Source: Ichthyophis bannanicus (taxonomy: Eukaryota; Chordata; Amphibia; Gymnophiona; Ichthyophiidae). Taken from it: DNA of 64,000 bases. Position 1 is the first letter of the stretch. Each line of letters begins with the position of its first letter. Of this stretch, positions 20,782-32,163 are shown in pieces. The translations under genes and the position numbers were made by a program. The notes under the pieces are model-generated. The model was not told the origin of the DNA and did no database searches. It saw nothing but the letters and a program-made list of their open reading frames with translations. The stretch lies in assembly GCA_033557465.1 (NCBI GenBank), contig JAWIIG010000037.1, forward strand, positions 2,604,001-2,668,000. The letters are read 5' to 3'.

Positions 20782-22941
20782 TTAATAGTGGTTTATGGAC
20801 CTTTCCTCCAGGAACTTGTCCAAACCTTTTTTAAACCCAGCTACACTAACAGCCCTTACTACATCCTCCGGTAACAAATTCCAGAGTTTGATTACACGTT
20901 GAGTGAAAAAATATTTTCTCTTATTTGTCTTAAATAGTTTACCCTGTAGCTTCATTGCATGTCCCCTAGTCTTTCTATATTCTGATAGCGTAAACAATTG
21001 ATCCACGTTTACCCGCTCCACTCCATTCATTAATTTATAGACCTCTATCATATCTCCCCTCAGTTGTCTCTTTTCCAGGTTGAAGAGCCCCAAACTTTGT
21101 AGCCTCTCTTCATAGGAGTAGCCTTCCATCTCCTTCACCATTTTGGTGGCTCTTCTCTGTACTTTTTCTAATAATGCTATGTCATTTTTAAAATATGGTG
21201 ACCAGAACTGCACACAATATTCAAGGTGCGGTCGTACCATGGAACGATACAGAGGCATTATAATATCCTTTGTTTTATTTTCCATCCCTTTCTTTATGAT
21301 ACCTAGCATTCTATTTGCTTTCTTGGCTGCCGCTGCACACTGGGCAGAGGGTTTTAACATGTTATCCACGATGACTCCTAAATCTTTTTCCTGGGTGGTG
21401 GTTCCCAATGTGGAACCTTGCATTGTGTAACTATAGTGTGGGTTGTTCTTTCCTAGGTGCATAACTTTGCACTTGTCCACATTGAATTTCATCTGCCATT
21501 TGGATGCCCAGTCTTCCAATTTATCCAGATCCTCCTGCATTTTTCCACAATCCTCTTGGGTTTTAACAATTTTAAACAGTTTTGTATCATCTGCAAATTT
21601 GATAACCTCACTCGTTATTTATTTATTTATTTATTATTTATTACATTCTCTTATATACCGCGCTATTCTGCATCAGTGCGGTTTACATTGAACAAACTGA
21701 AATTACATTGAACAGGGCATTATAACTTGGAGATAACTATTTCACAGGGAACATGGGCTATGGAGGGTTAAGTGGCTTGCCCAAGACCACAAGGAGCACC
21801 TGTGGGACTAGAAACCCCAGTCCTTCCAGCCCAAGGTTGCTGTCCTCTAGTGGGATTTGAACCCCCGACCTTCCGGCCTGAAGTACCTTGCCCCAACCAC
21901 TAGGCTACTCCTCCACTCCTTATTCCCTTTTCCAGGTCATTTATGAATATGTCAAAAAGTAGCGGACCCAGTACAGATCTCTGGGGTACTCCACTATTCA
22001 CCTTTTTCCATTGGGAATATTGGCCATTTAGCCCTACCCTCTGCTTTCTATCTTTTAACCAGTTCCTGATCCACAATAGTACACTGCCTCCTATCCCATG
22101 ACTTTTTAGTTTCGCCAAAAGTCTCTGATGAGGGACCTTATCAAAAGCTTTCTGAAAGTCCAGATACACTATATCAACCGACTCACCTTTGTCTACCTGT
22201 TTATGCACACCTTCAGAAAAACATATCAGATTAGTAAGACAAGATCTTCCTTGTCTAAAGCCATGTTGGCTGTCTCCCATTAGGCCATGACTATCTACAT
22301 GCTGTGTAATTTTGTTCTTTATGATGGTTTCTACCATTTTCCCTGGTACTGACGTCAGACTCACTGGTCTGTAATTTCCCCGGGTCACCCCTGGAACCCT
22401 TTTTAAAGATTGGTGTTACGTTGGCGACCCTCCAATCTTCAGGTATTACAGATGATTTTAATGAAAGTTCACAGATTACCAATAGCAGGTCCGCAATCTC
22501 ATATTTCAGTTCTTTCAACACTCTTGGATGTATACCATCCGGTCCAGGTGATTTGCTACTATTCAGTTTTTCAAATAGTTGTAATATATCTTCCCGGTGT
22601 AGCGATATTTCTCTCAATTCCTCTGCAGTATCACCTTTAAATACCACTTCAGTCTTGGGTAACATCCCTACATCTTCCTCAGTAAAGACCGAAGCAAAGA
22701 ATTCATTCAGTCTCTCTGCTATAGTCTTGTCTCCTCTTACTGCCCCTTTTACCCCTCTATCATCTAATGGCCCAACGGACTCTCTCACAGGCCTTTTGCT
22801 ACGAATGTACTTGAAAAAGTCTTTATTTTGTATTTTTGCTTCCATAGCAAGTTCCTTCTCAAATTCTCGCTTTGCGTGCCTTATCAATGCTTTGCATTTA
22901 ACTTGCCAGTGCTTGTGCTGTTTCCAGTTTTTTATGTCCAA
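20782..22941 (-). pseudogene. CR1 reverse transcriptase
   Basis: In transcription order: 22941-22390 carries the region before RT ([51 protein letters not shown]). After a frameshift near 22390, 22388-21921 carries [37 protein letters not shown] and [14 protein letters not shown]. Next come the SINE insertion, then the FADD box (about 21588-21600), and 21540-20782 with the C-terminal tail ([44 protein letters not shown]), ending near 20785. The CR1 endonuclease is absent. One frameshift plus the SINE inactivate it. Confidence 0.9.
21616..21920 (-). mobile_element. CORE-SINE inserted in CR1 RT
   Basis: Full-length copy of the SINE at 1-309 and very similar to it, with tRNA-like head at 21920-21840 and tail at 21616-21690. 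It splits the CR1 coding frame, so it is younger than the CR1, which is younger than the ERV. Confidence 0.9.
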
Positions 22942-22945
22942 GGGA

Positions 22946-23322
22946 TAAAAGGGGATATGAGTCAGATTGGGTCCGAAATCACTAGATAAGAACTATTGGG
23001 TCTAGGTTCTGTCTGGCAGAGTCTCCATGCATGGGTACAAGATCAGTTACCCATCAATCTGAATGAGCCGCTGCATCCCTTCAAGCCTGGAGCCTCGGTG
23101 TGGGTCAAAGAGTGGAGGAAGACACCGTTAGCACCTCATTGGAAGGGACCTTATGTCGTCATACTATCAACCCCTACAGCAGTTAAGGTTGCAGAATTGG
23201 AACCTTGGATCCATCACAGTCGAGTAAAGCCAGCGGAATCTACTGAACTTTGTCACTGGACTTCAACAAACAACCCAGACTCGCCATTGCGACTTACGCT
23301 GCGGCGACAACCACTGCTGTGA
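22946..23322 (+). pseudogene. ERV integrase C-terminal domain
   Basis: The block ASVWVKEWRKTPLAPHWKGP, then VILSTPTAVKVAEL and WIHHSRVKPA, matches the SH3-like C-terminal domain of gammaretroviral integrases. The frame is open from 22996. This is the remainder of the gene that stops at 20605; the CR1 lies between. One stop is present near 22980. Confidence 0.9.
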
Positions 23323-23660
23323 GAGCCTGCAGCCCTACTCCTGCCACCCAGCTGGAAGCTGGCAGGTCTACGTACGGCAGAAGCTTAAGGAATCTGCAAC
23401 CCTACTCCTGTCACCAACTGGAAGCTGACAGGTCTATGTACGGTGGAAGCTGTGGAAAAAGAGAACTTCAGTAAAAGACTTTGCAATTTCTAGACAAATT
23501 TATTGAAATATTGTAATCATGATATATCTATGTATTTATGTTGTACTTACGGTAGCTGTGGGGCCCCTTAGAATGCCCACTGATATACCTCCTTGTATCA
23601 CATGTTATGGACCAGCCACATGGGCGAATGATGGGTCCTGGGGATACCGCACTCCTGTTT
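23323..23660 (+). other. ERV pol-env junction, env surface part essentially lost
   Basis: Two imperfect 70-base direct repeats occur here: 'ctactcctg(c/t)cacc(a)...ctggaagctg(g/a)caggtcta' at about 23336-23378 and 23401-23443. A short frame around 23560-23655 (CITCYGPATW, NDGSWGY) might be a surface-glycoprotein trace. No signal peptide, cleavage site or fusion peptide is present. Confidence 0.45.
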
Positions 23661-23850
23661 AGGTTCAAAGACTATTGTGTTTGCAGTTTTACTAATGGCA
23701 GCTATGTGTTTACTCCTTACATGTTTTCTGCCTCTTTGCTTACGTATGTTAACCTCAATTATTGATAGTACAGTTGAACGTAAAACAGCCGCCCGGGTAA
23801 TGGCCATGTGGCAGTATCAGGCTATACCCCGAGAAGAAGCCTCAGTTTGA
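23661..23850 (+). pseudogene. ERV env transmembrane anchor and cytoplasmic tail remnant
   Basis: About 60 codons ending in TGA at 23850. The first half is strongly hydrophobic (IVFAVLLMAAMCLLLTCF). A short basic and acidic tail (STVERKTAARVMAMWQYQAI) follows. Position directly before the polypurine tract fits the end of env. All of the surface subunit and the transmembrane ectodomain are deleted, so the provirus could not have made an envelope. Confidence 0.65.
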
Positions 23851-23905
23851 AAAACGTTCGATATGTGATTATATTCTCACCCTCTTTTATTCGGGCTGAG
23901 AATAA

Positions 23906-23918
23906 TCAAAGGGGGGAA
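23906..23918 (+). promoter_or_regulatory. ERV polypurine tract
   Basis: The purine run AAAGGGGGGAA lies immediately before the TG of the 3' LTR, as needed for plus-strand priming. Confidence 0.85.
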
Positions 23919-23959
23919 TGTGGTAGGCTATGGCCTGTAAACTAGGCCTAGATCCTAAT

Positions 23960-26400
23960 CGAGACAAGGCTGCGGTCACAAGAGGACCAGACAAACGAAA
24001 GAGCAAACATCTCACACACACAAAGACGATTCAAGCGTTTCGACAAGGACGAATTCATACAGGACACAATACAACACCTGAACATTACTACAGACGACCT
24101 GGAGGAACAAGTTTCCAGCTGGAACAGCATTTTAGCCAATGCCGCCAAACCATCCGATGGCGGGACCGAGAAACAACACCACAACAAGAGACAAAACAAA
24201 CCATGGTATTCAGCAAAAATACGAGAGGAAAAGAGGGAACTCAGGAAGATTGAACGGAGATGGAGAAAAAACAAAACAACTGCCGACCAGCATCTTTATC
24301 TAACGAAGCAAAAGCAATACAATGAACACATCAACCAATCAAAGAGGGAATTCCACACAAACATGATAAATACTTCCATCAACAAACCCAGAGAGCTTTT
24401 CGAAATAGTAAAAATCCTCACAAAAGAGCAAACAACAGAAGGGGAAGTACAAGTTGATCCACAGAAATTCGCCGACCACATCAAAGACAAATTTCACTCC
24501 ACAGAACAAACAACGCCTAGTAGGACCACCAGGACGGACGTACACTCCAAAACCTGGGGCACATTCTCCTCACCCTCAACAGAACAGATATCCCACATCA
24601 TCTCTACAATCAACACAAGCACCGCTCCTACAGACCCATGCCCAGTGTCATGGGTCAAAGCCACCAAATCAAGCCTCATCCCCACCATACATAAAATGGT
24701 ACACAACTCACTCACTCAAGGACTCATGCCAAAGCAACTAAAACTTGCCTCAGTAAGACCAATCACAAAGAAAACAACTCTCGACAAAAAAGATCCAGCA
24801 GCATACCGACCAATCTCCAGCATACCCTTCCTCGCAAAAGTCATCGAAAAAACGGTTCAACTACAACTTCAGGATCACATCGACAAACACTAAACACTCG
24901 ACGACAACCAGCATGGATTTCGTCCCAACCACGGTGTCGAAACGCTACTGATCTACCTCTTCGACAGCATCCTAAGAATAATTGACAACACCAGGAATGG
25001 AATCATAATGATCTTCATCGACATCTCCTCAGCCTTCGACACAGTGGACCACAACCCGCTCCTGGAAAGACTAAAGAACACTGGTATACACGGTATCACA
25101 CTGAAATGGTTCCACTCGTACCTAACCGAAAGACAGCTACAGGTCAAGGTGGGACACATCACCTCCCGACCCATCAAAGTCCGTCAAGGAGTACCTCAAG
25201 GATCTGCGCTCTCAGCACTCCTATTTAACATCTACATCCAACCAATATGCAACATCATGAAAGAGAACAACATTCAATACACAATCTATGCGGACGACAT
25301 CATGATATACACCCCGATATCAATCGACAACCCGGACTTCTCTAAGATAACAGACTGCCTTACACAAATGACCAGTTGGTGTCAAGACAACAACCTCGCA
25401 ATAAACTACAACAAGACTGAAGCTTTAATCATCACTCGGAACCAAAGCTTCATACACCCACCAAATATAAAGATACAAAACACTACTATACCAATAAGGT
25501 CAGAAGTGAGATACCTCAGGGGTTACGCTGGACAATAAACTCAATCTCAAGCCACACATAGACAAAACAATACAAAAAGCCTACTACAAGATGCGAATCA
25601 TCAGGAGACTGAAACCACTCCTCGCCCCAGAACACTTCCATACCGTCTGTCAAGCACTGATAACCCCACTACTGGACTTCTGCAATCCGATATACCTTGG
25701 ACTACCGAAACAAGCCACCAAACCACTTCAACTGGCACAAAACACCGCAGCACGAATCATATCCGGAACTGCAAGACAGGAGCACATCACACCTACCTTA
25801 AAGGACTTTCACTGGCTTCCAATCGGTGCACGCATCAGATACAAAACTATCATAAACCTATTTAAGATAAAACAGCACACATCAGCCAACAGTCTGCACA
25901 CCCTCATACAACCAGACACCAGCACACGTCCTAGAAGAAAACAAACACACAACCGAGTCAGCACCCCAAGTGAATACAAACACACACGCAAGGACACAAC
26001 AGACAGAGCACTCTCCATGGCTGCTCCAACAATATGGAACAAACTACCGGATGATTTGAGGGCAACTACAGACCTCAAGGACTTTAGAAAACAGCTGAAA
26101 ACCATGCTGTTCATAGAACACTATGGACACATCACATAACCTAAGTGACTGTATAGCAGCAAACGTTACCGCCCAACACTGTATGTATATAAAATGTTTT
26201 TAGCACCACTGTATATAGCCCACATTGTACATAGCTCAAACCAATCTAGCACACAATACAACACGCACCCAACTAAATTTTCACCCTCACTGCATGTATA
26301 ACACACTCACACTACCAGATTGTTTGCTGTGATACCACCTTGAATTTTATGATAAGGCGGTTTAGAAATACTGTTAAATAAAATAAATAAATAAATAAAT
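23960..26400 (+). mobile_element. L2-like LINE inserted in ERV 3' LTR
   Basis: The insertion sits between 'gatcctaa' and 'cccccacctg' of the LTR. It ends with 'gatacc...ggcggtttagaaata' and an (AAATA)n tail at 26378-26400. It contains the RT and part of the upstream region, but no complete endonuclease. Confidence 0.88.
24200..26139 (+). pseudogene. L2-like LINE reverse transcriptase
   Basis: Three open blocks follow the LINE order. 24363-24893 holds the pre-palm region (SSIPFLAKVIEKTVQLQLQ; DPAAYRPIS). 25008-25538 holds the palm (FIDISSAFDTVDHNPLLERL; RQGVPQGSALSALLFNIYI; YADDIMIYTP). 25591-26139 holds the tail (LAQNTAARIISG; HITPTLKDFHWLPI; APTIWNKLPDDLR). A stop at 24891-24893 and a frameshift near 25530 separate them. 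The catalytic aspartates of the YADD box are intact. Confidence 0.88.
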
Positions 26401-26659
26401 AACCCCCACCTGAGAGTAGTGCTGAGAAGAACCAGAGTCTGAGAAACTGGCTGAAACTGCTTTTGAAAAGTTTGTATAATTCCTTCATGCTGATGACAGA
26501 ACTAGTCTTGCATTCTCTGAGCTAGAAATGTCCTTGAAGTAGAAATGTATCAATATCTAAGACTATGCCGTTGTTAGAATAGCCTGAGAAGGGGGAACAG
26601 GGAGCTAGACCCAGAGAGGGTCCCCGATTGGACAGGTGCAAGGTGCGTTGGGACCAATG

Positions 26660-27822
26660 TTTATGTTTATGTTTTATTAAAATTTGATATACCACCCACA
26701 CCAAGGTAGGCATCTGGGTGGTTCACAATTAATTAAAATTACAAGCTGCAGAGATTGAGAAAAGAACGCCATCATATTAAAGAGAAAGGAGAAGAGGAAT
26801 TTTACAAAACAGGTAAAACGAGACATGACAGGAAGGGTAGGTCAGGGAAGGGAGTAAGAAAGAGAACCAAACATAGGGGCAAGGTTTATGGGGGGAGATT
26901 GAATGCTATAGTGAACAGATGTGTCTTGAGCTTTGCTTTGAAGTGCGGGAAGGATGTTTCAGCGCGGAGGGAGAGGGGAAGAGAGTTCCATAGTCGCGGA
27001 CCAAGGAAGAAGAAAGCAGAAGACCGAGTGGATTCCAAATGGGCATGTGAAGGGGGGGGAAGAAACATGCGATTGAGATGAATAGAACGAAGGGAACGAT
27101 GGGGTGTGTGAAAACGAACCTGATCAGCGAGATAAAGGGGGATACCTGTAAAAAGAGCCCTGTGAACAAAGATAAGAATCTTATAGTGAATACGGAAAGG
27201 TATAGGCAGCCAGTGTTGTTGCAAAAGAAGGGGAGTGACGTGATCATACCGGGATGCGTGAGTGAGAAGACGAACTGCGGTATTCTGAATGCGTTGGATT
27301 CTGGTAATTTGGGACTTTGGGAGACCCGCCAGGACGACATTGCAATAGTCGAGCCTGGATATTACTAGGGAAATCAGAAGTGTAGCTAATGCAGAGGGAG
27401 AGAGAAAGGGGCGAACAGCGCGGAGCTGTTTAAGAGAAAGAAAAGATCGTTGAACAACAGAGGAAATGTGTTCCCGAAAGGAAAGAGCAGAGTCGAGAAC
27501 CACACCAAGGTAACGAAAGGAAGAGACTAAGGGAATAGGCTGAGAGAAAAAGGTCGGGGCACATGTGGGTGGGGGAGTGCTCCCTAGTGTAAACCAGGTG
27601 GCAAACGATTTTGCAGGATTAACATGCAGATAGTTAGAAGAGAACCAAGAGGCGGCAGCAGAAAGGCAACTATTAAGAGGTGTGATATCCGGAGTAAGAG
27701 AATCAGTGTGGAGAAGAAAGAGAATATCGTCCGCGTAATAGTACGCGGAGATACCAAACTGCTGAACAGCAAGTGCAAGGGGAGCCAGAAAGACATTGAA
27801 GAGGAGTGGGGCAAGGGGCAAT
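26660..27822 (-). mobile_element. Second L2-like LINE in ERV 3' LTR, 5'-truncated
   Basis: This insertion sits at 'gggaccaat|agaaag' of the LTR, with 'caat' repeated at both borders. Its 3' tail is at the left (26660-26700, 'tttattaaaatttgatata'). It runs on the minus strand and belongs to a different subfamily from the LINE at 23960-26400. Confidence 0.88.
26886..27822 (-). pseudogene. L2-like LINE RT, C-terminal part
   Basis: The open frame on the minus strand enters from LTR sequence and becomes LINE-coded at about 27822. It starts at the palm (PLLFNVFLAPL; YYYADDILFLL), then SSFRYLGVVLD, LDYCNVVLAGLP, YDHVTPLLLQQHWLPI and GPRLWNSLPLSLRAE. It ends at 26886 without an internal stop. The N-terminal half of the RT and the endonuclease are missing through 5' truncation. 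The intact frame indicates a young insertion. Confidence 0.88.
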
Positions 27823-27997
27823 AGAAAGTTTGCCTGTATCAAACTGTAAGAATTGTATATAAGGAATTTGCTCCTGTACTCCATTGCTCAGTCCTTTTTG
27901 GATACTCTCCAGTCTGAGCCTGTGCACAATAAATTGGCTTGGATCCTGCAGCTGACTCCTGGTTTTATTCATTGCGTGCACTTCGCTGCTACACACC

Positions 27998-28989
27998 CAC
28001 TGAGACGGGTTTGGGAGCTACAACAGATGCACAGCAAATAGAATCCCCCCCCTGGCAGCACTCTGTTCTTTCTCCTCTTTGCTGGATTAATCAGTTTAGC
28101 CTCAAACGGGACCCACAGGAGATGTCAATCTTCCGCAGGCACTCAGCAGGGAGAGGTGGGAGGGGGAGGGGGGCCATAGCTTTGGTGGGCATAACCAGTT
28201 TAGAGGAATGTGCACTCCCTAGAATGTGCCCTCAGCTGATAGATAAAGACAGCCTGTAATAAAAAAACTTTGTTTTGCTTTGTTTGTTTGTTGTTCTTTT
28301 TTTTTTTACTTTTGAAGCAGGATTGCTGTCTGGGCCACAGAAAACAACAAAACGCATTGGAATTGTGCCCCAGTGTCTGATCCTGCCTCCGTTCAGCTAG
28401 CAAGGCCCAAAAAGGAGACCAACTGTAAATGGTGCTGCTTCCCGCGCTACCAAAATGGCTCCGGCCAGACACAAGGTTTCCCGCTATGAGCCAGCCGACC
28501 CAGAGGTGCTGCTGACCCCTGGAGAAATGTTCCTTTAGTAAAGAAAAAATGGTACCTTTTCTGGCCCAGAACTTTGGCCTCTGACCGGGGTCTAATTGAA
28601 GTCCTCCATGCTTCTGCACACAGCTCCTGTTACCCAATACCAAGAACTGTCAGTGCTGAGAACAAGCAGAGAAAGCTTCACAAAGCAATTCCTCACCACC
28701 CCCCCCCCCCCCGAGGTTTGGGAGCTGCTCCGTCTGCCGGTACTGTGCAAGACACCTCCCCTTCCATTCTTAAGGGTGTCTGTGCTGCCAGCTGCCTTTT
28801 CTTCCTGCTTTTATTTTCCAAACAGCCTTTACTCAGGCCTTTTGCAACAGACAGACCTTAACCAATCTCTAATGCAGCTATAGCTTCTTTAAAATAAAAA
28901 TATTTCACTTAGTTGTTCCTTCAGTGAGCCCAGCTTCTGGGATCAGGTCTTTCCATCTGCTTGGAGACTAAGATTACTGGGCCTGGTAG
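27998..28989 (-). other. DIRS-A 5' region between ERV and hAT insertions
   Basis: By position this is the 5' leader and gag start of DIRS-A. The last 50 bases (28940-28989) continue the inverted terminal repeat (aggcccagtaatct in inverse). Low-complexity runs occur at 28258-28312 and 28698-28712. I do not recognise a conserved protein in any frame. Confidence 0.5.
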
Positions 28990-29989
28990 CAGGGGCGGCC
29001 CAAGGGGGGTGCGGGGCCATGTGAGGAGACTCGGTGCGGGGCCTCATTTGCATAAATATTTGCATAATGTTACCATACACGAACTTTTAGTAAACATGCC
29101 TCTTAATGAGTGTATGAATAAAGAAAGACTAAAAGACTTCTACATTACTATAATCCAGTGCCAACCGCCAGACACATTAGAAACTACTACAAACACTGCC
29201 CATTTAGAACCCATAGCAAACCCGCCGTATCCTAACAGCACTACCAGGACTCATAAAGCACCATACCCTAACTATCAAAAGGAAATGCTGCAAATATTAA
29301 ACCAATACATTTCAGAGAACAACAATACATGACCTACTGGGGAAAGAGAGCAAGTGGCAATGTCAAATAGGAATTACATAAACAGAATACCTCAGCTCAG
29401 TTACACATGCAGAACATAGACCATCACCAAACAAGGAATCACAATTTAGAAACAGGAAGACAATAATTAAACTGGGAATCCCAAAAGCCAAACTTGGAAT
29501 GTACAACACTGTAGAAATAAAACTATACATTAATTTGATCTTGTACTAAACAAAGCGCAGACGTTAATGATGCACATTTCCCAGAGCTGACATATTCCAA
29601 TTAATAAATTCAAAATAAAGAGATATTTTTCTACCTTTTGTGCATTTTTTTTCAGCTGCAATTGCTCCAGCCACTTTCTTCTGGTTTCTTCGTGTCTTCC
29701 GCTAACTCTTCATCGTCTGCTGTCCATTTGTCTTTTCTTCTCTCTTCTAGTTTTTTCCATTCTCTCTCTACATCTGCTTTAACATACTAATCTTTCTCCT
29801 TTTGCTCTTTCCTCATTCCTATTTCATCCACTCAAATTTTACCCCTCCATCCTCAATCCCCACTTATTCTCCCAATATCCGGACAATTGTAGATTTGTCT
29901 TCCCTCCCACACAAAATATTTTTTCCCTCTCCATTTCACTCTCCCAGCTCCATCCCATTCTAATCCTCCCCCAACATCAGCTCCATTCT

Positions 29990-31195
29990 AGTTCCAGTCC
30001 CACCCAGCATCCGCTCCCTTCTAGTCCCCGCATCAGCCCATTTCCAGTCCTAGCCCCCCATAAGCCCATTTCCAGTCCTAGCTCCCCCATCTATTTGCAG
30101 TCCCATCCAAGTCCCTCCATCAGCTCATTTCCAATCCCAGCCCCCCATGAGCCCATTTCTAGTCCTTTCCTAGCCCCACCATCAGCCCATGTCAAATCCT
30201 AGCTCCCCTCCACTCAGCCCATTTCCAATCCAAGCCCCCCATGAGCCTACTTCCAGTTCTAGCCCCTTCATGAGTCCATTTCAATCCAAACCCCCACCAC
30301 AGCCCATTTCCAATCTTAGCACCCCCCAACAGCCAATTTCCAGTCCTATTCTAGCCCCTCCATCAGCCCATTTCCTGTCCTAGCCCCCCCCCACTCACCC
30401 ATTTCCAGTCCTAGCTCCCTCCCCCTCACAACCCATTTCCATTCCAAGCCCCCGTCCCCATCAGCTATTTGCAGTTCAAGCCCTCCTTCCACTCAGCCCA
30501 TTTCCAGTCCTAGCCTCCTCATAGCCCATTACTAGTCCTAACCCCCCATCAGCCCATTACGTCCTAACCCCCCATCACCCTATTTCCAGTCCTAGCCCCC
30601 CCATCAGCCTATTTCCAGTCTTAGCCCCCCCATAGCCAATTACCAGTCCTACCCCCCCATCAGCCCATTTCCAGTCCTAACCCCCCCACCACCACCACCA
30701 CCACCACCAGCCCACTTCCAGCCTTAGCCCCCTCCCCATAGCCCATTACCAGTCCTAACCCCCCCCCATCAGCCCACTTATGCCCCCCATAGCCCATTTC
30801 CAGTCCTAACCCCCCCATCAGCCCACTTCCTGTCTTAGCCTCCCCCCCCATGGCCCATTACCAGTCCTAACCCCCCCCATGGTCCATTACCAGTCCTAAC
30901 CACCCCCCCCCATCAGCCCACTTCCAGTCTTAGCCTCCCCCCCATGGCCCATTACCTGTCCTAACCCCCCCCCATTGCCCATTACCATTCATAACCCCCC
31001 CCCTTGGCCCATTACCAGTCCTAACCCCCCCCATGGCCCATTACCAGTCCTAACCCCCCCCCCTTGGCCCATTACCAGTCCTAACCCCCCCCCATGGCCC
31101 ATTTCCAGTCCTAACCACCCCCCCCATCAACCCACTTCCAGTTTAGCCTCCCCCCTCCCATAGCCCATTACCAGTCCTAAACCCCCTTCCCCCTA
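29990..31195. repeat. Minisatellite inside the hAT element
   Basis: About 1.2 kb of a C-rich repeat with unit length near 30 bp, of the form 'cccatttccagtcctagcccccc' with variants ('ccattaccagtcctaacccc'). A (CAC)n interruption lies near 30690. Open frames here are repeat artefacts. Confidence 0.9.
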
Positions 31196-31224
31196 TCATC
31201 CCAAATTAAAACAAAACAAAAAAT

Positions 31225-31560
31225 CAAACCGGCTGCTTCTGCCGCAGCAGCATCAAGAGCTCTGCCGCGGCAGCATCAAAAGCTCTGCCGCGGGCCCCCC
31301 CCCTGCCCGGCAGAGCCTCCCTGCATCATCAGCTTTCTTCAGGTCCCAAAACGCGGGCTTCTTTCAGAGCCGCGAGAGTTTCTTTAACAGAGCCGCGAGA
31401 AAGGAAACTCTCGCGGCTCTGAAAGAAGCCCGCGTTTTGGGACTTGAAGAAAGCTGATGATGCAGGGAGGCTCTGCCGGGCAGGGGGGGCCCCGCGGCAG
31501 AGCTCTTGATGCTGCCGCGGCAGAGCTCTTGATGCTGCCACGGCAGAAGCAGTCGGTTTG
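31225..31560. repeat. Large near-perfect palindrome inside the hAT element
   Basis: Arms 31225-31382 and 31404-31560 are inverted copies of about 157 bp with a spacer of about 21 bp. A second, smaller hairpin follows at 31591-31645 (gaatgttttttgcgcgggg and its inverse). Confidence 0.92.
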
Positions 31561-31678
31561 TTGTTTTTTTTTTAAACTTGGGATGCTGAAGAATGTTTTT
31601 TGCGCGGGGCCCCCTGAAACGCGAGGCCCTGTGCAAAAAACATTCTTGCTCAATGGACGGGCCGGCCCTGCCTGGTAG

Positions 31679-31787
31679 GCTGTGCCAGCCGTATAAGTAC
31701 CCTGGTGTCATCAAAAGATGACATGCTCAGTCTCCAAGCTGCTAGAAGAGCAGAAGTTGGAAATGCACTGGAGGGATGATAAGGAAA
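31679..31787. repeat. DIRS-A right inverted terminal repeat (outer part)
   Basis: Inverse of 2040-2215 with blocks 'tgatgacaccagggtactta' and 'gcttggagactgagcatg'. The hAT target duplication marks the inner border. Confidence 0.85.
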
Positions 31788-32163
31788 CCACCTTTCTAGC
31801 ATCAAGGCAGTTTACATTAAACCAAGAATCAAAACTATTATAGATTATGCAGTGTTAGAATATGAATCATCACAATAGATTACTTTCAACATCATACATC
31901 TATCAAACTGCATTATAAATGATTTGAACGTATTTATAAGTATAATTATGTAGCTCAGTCTTTAGATCTTTGGAATCCAGTTACCAGAAGTGGGATCTAT
32001 ATAACTAGGATTCTTTTCGTTTAGTACATTGATCATGTCACCGAGTCCCCATAGTGCTCTTTGAATACATTGCACCTGTATAATTTGTACTTCACATTTG
32101 CCATGTTATTTCCTTTTTTCACTTTTTAAATCACTTTTGGTTTATTATCTTGTCCTTTTAATT
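31788..32163. other. Intron sequence beginning with the resumed SINE/LINE tail
   Basis: 31788-31830 continues the repeat tail broken at 2039 (compare 'ctgcatcagtgcagtttac' in the SINE tails with 'ctagcatcaaggcagtttac' here). The rest, about 330 bases, is A+T-rich and I see nothing in it. Confidence 0.55.

Larger units (their letters stand above)
20606..22943 (-). mobile_element. CR1 LINE inserted in ERV integrase
   Basis: The 3' end (left side, 20606-20630) is the (ATAAGAAC)n-type microsatellite of CR1. RT coding sequence runs on the minus strand from 22941 to 20782. The 5' part, with endonuclease, is missing. A SINE at 21616-21920 splits the RT just after the FADD box. Integrase coding resumes directly at 22946, which fixes the right border. 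Confidence 0.9.
13848..27993 (+). mobile_element. Class I (gammaretrovirus-like) endogenous retrovirus with nested insertions
   Basis: The provirus is bounded by TG...CA LTRs and flanked by a 4-bp target duplication CACC (13844-13847 and 27994-27997). It has a tRNA-Gly-type primer-binding site, gag with one zinc knuckle, pro-pol in the gag frame, a shredded env and a polypurine tract. Insertions: a SINE/LINE tail in gag (16148-16276), CR1 in integrase (20606-22943) and two LINEs in the 3' LTR (23960-26400, 26660-27822). Without these the provirus would be about 8 kb. Internal stops, deletions and the lost env make it defective. Confidence 0.92.
23919..27993 (+). repeat. ERV 3' LTR, split by two LINE insertions
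   Basis: LTR pieces: 23919-23959, 26401-26659 and 27823-27993. They match the 5' LTR in order (start TGTGGTAGGC, middle 'acctgagagtagtgctgag', end 'gctgctaca'). Comparing these with 13848-14324 would date the insertion. By eye only a handful of differences occur. Confidence 0.92.
28990..31670. mobile_element. Non-autonomous hAT DNA transposon
   Basis: Ends CAGGGGCGGCCC and (inverted) CAGGGCCGGCCC form short terminal inverted repeats of the CAGGG... hAT type. They are flanked by a perfect 8-bp target duplication CCTGGTAG (28982-28989 and 31671-31678), the hAT length. No transposase frame is present. The interior holds an unrecognised segment (29000-29640), a pyrimidine-rich stretch, a minisatellite and a large palindrome. 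It interrupts the DIRS-A terminal repeat. Confidence 0.88.
2040..31787 (-). mobile_element. DIRS retroelement (DIRS-A), shattered by nested insertions
   Basis: Left and right ends are inverted repeats: 2040-2230 pairs with 31787-31679 plus its continuation at 28989-28940. An internal complementary region at 2549-2622 equals the complement of the outer left end joined to the outer right end, which is the diagnostic DIRS architecture. Removing 2040-31787 joins 'tttacatgctcttatgtg' to 'ccacctttctagcatcaag', restoring a contiguous SINE/LINE tail with no target duplication, as expected for tyrosine-recombinase insertion. Coding relics (gag, RNase H, recombinase) run on the minus strand at 13370-10505 and 2715-2640. 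Everything else inside comes from later insertions; the DIRS sequence itself is about 5.1 kb. Confidence 0.85.

Noticed and set aside
28200..28643. 147-codon frame on the minus strand as DIRS gag
   Set aside because: It includes a lysine/asparagine run from a T-rich tract and shows none of the gag motifs seen in DIRS-B.
30189..31163. Proline-rich protein frames in the minisatellite
   Set aside because: They are translations of a tandem repeat and break at each change of repeat phase.
29990..31195. CRISPR-like array
   Set aside because: Units of about 30 bp are contiguous and variable, without constant repeats and unique spacers, and the genome is eukaryotic.
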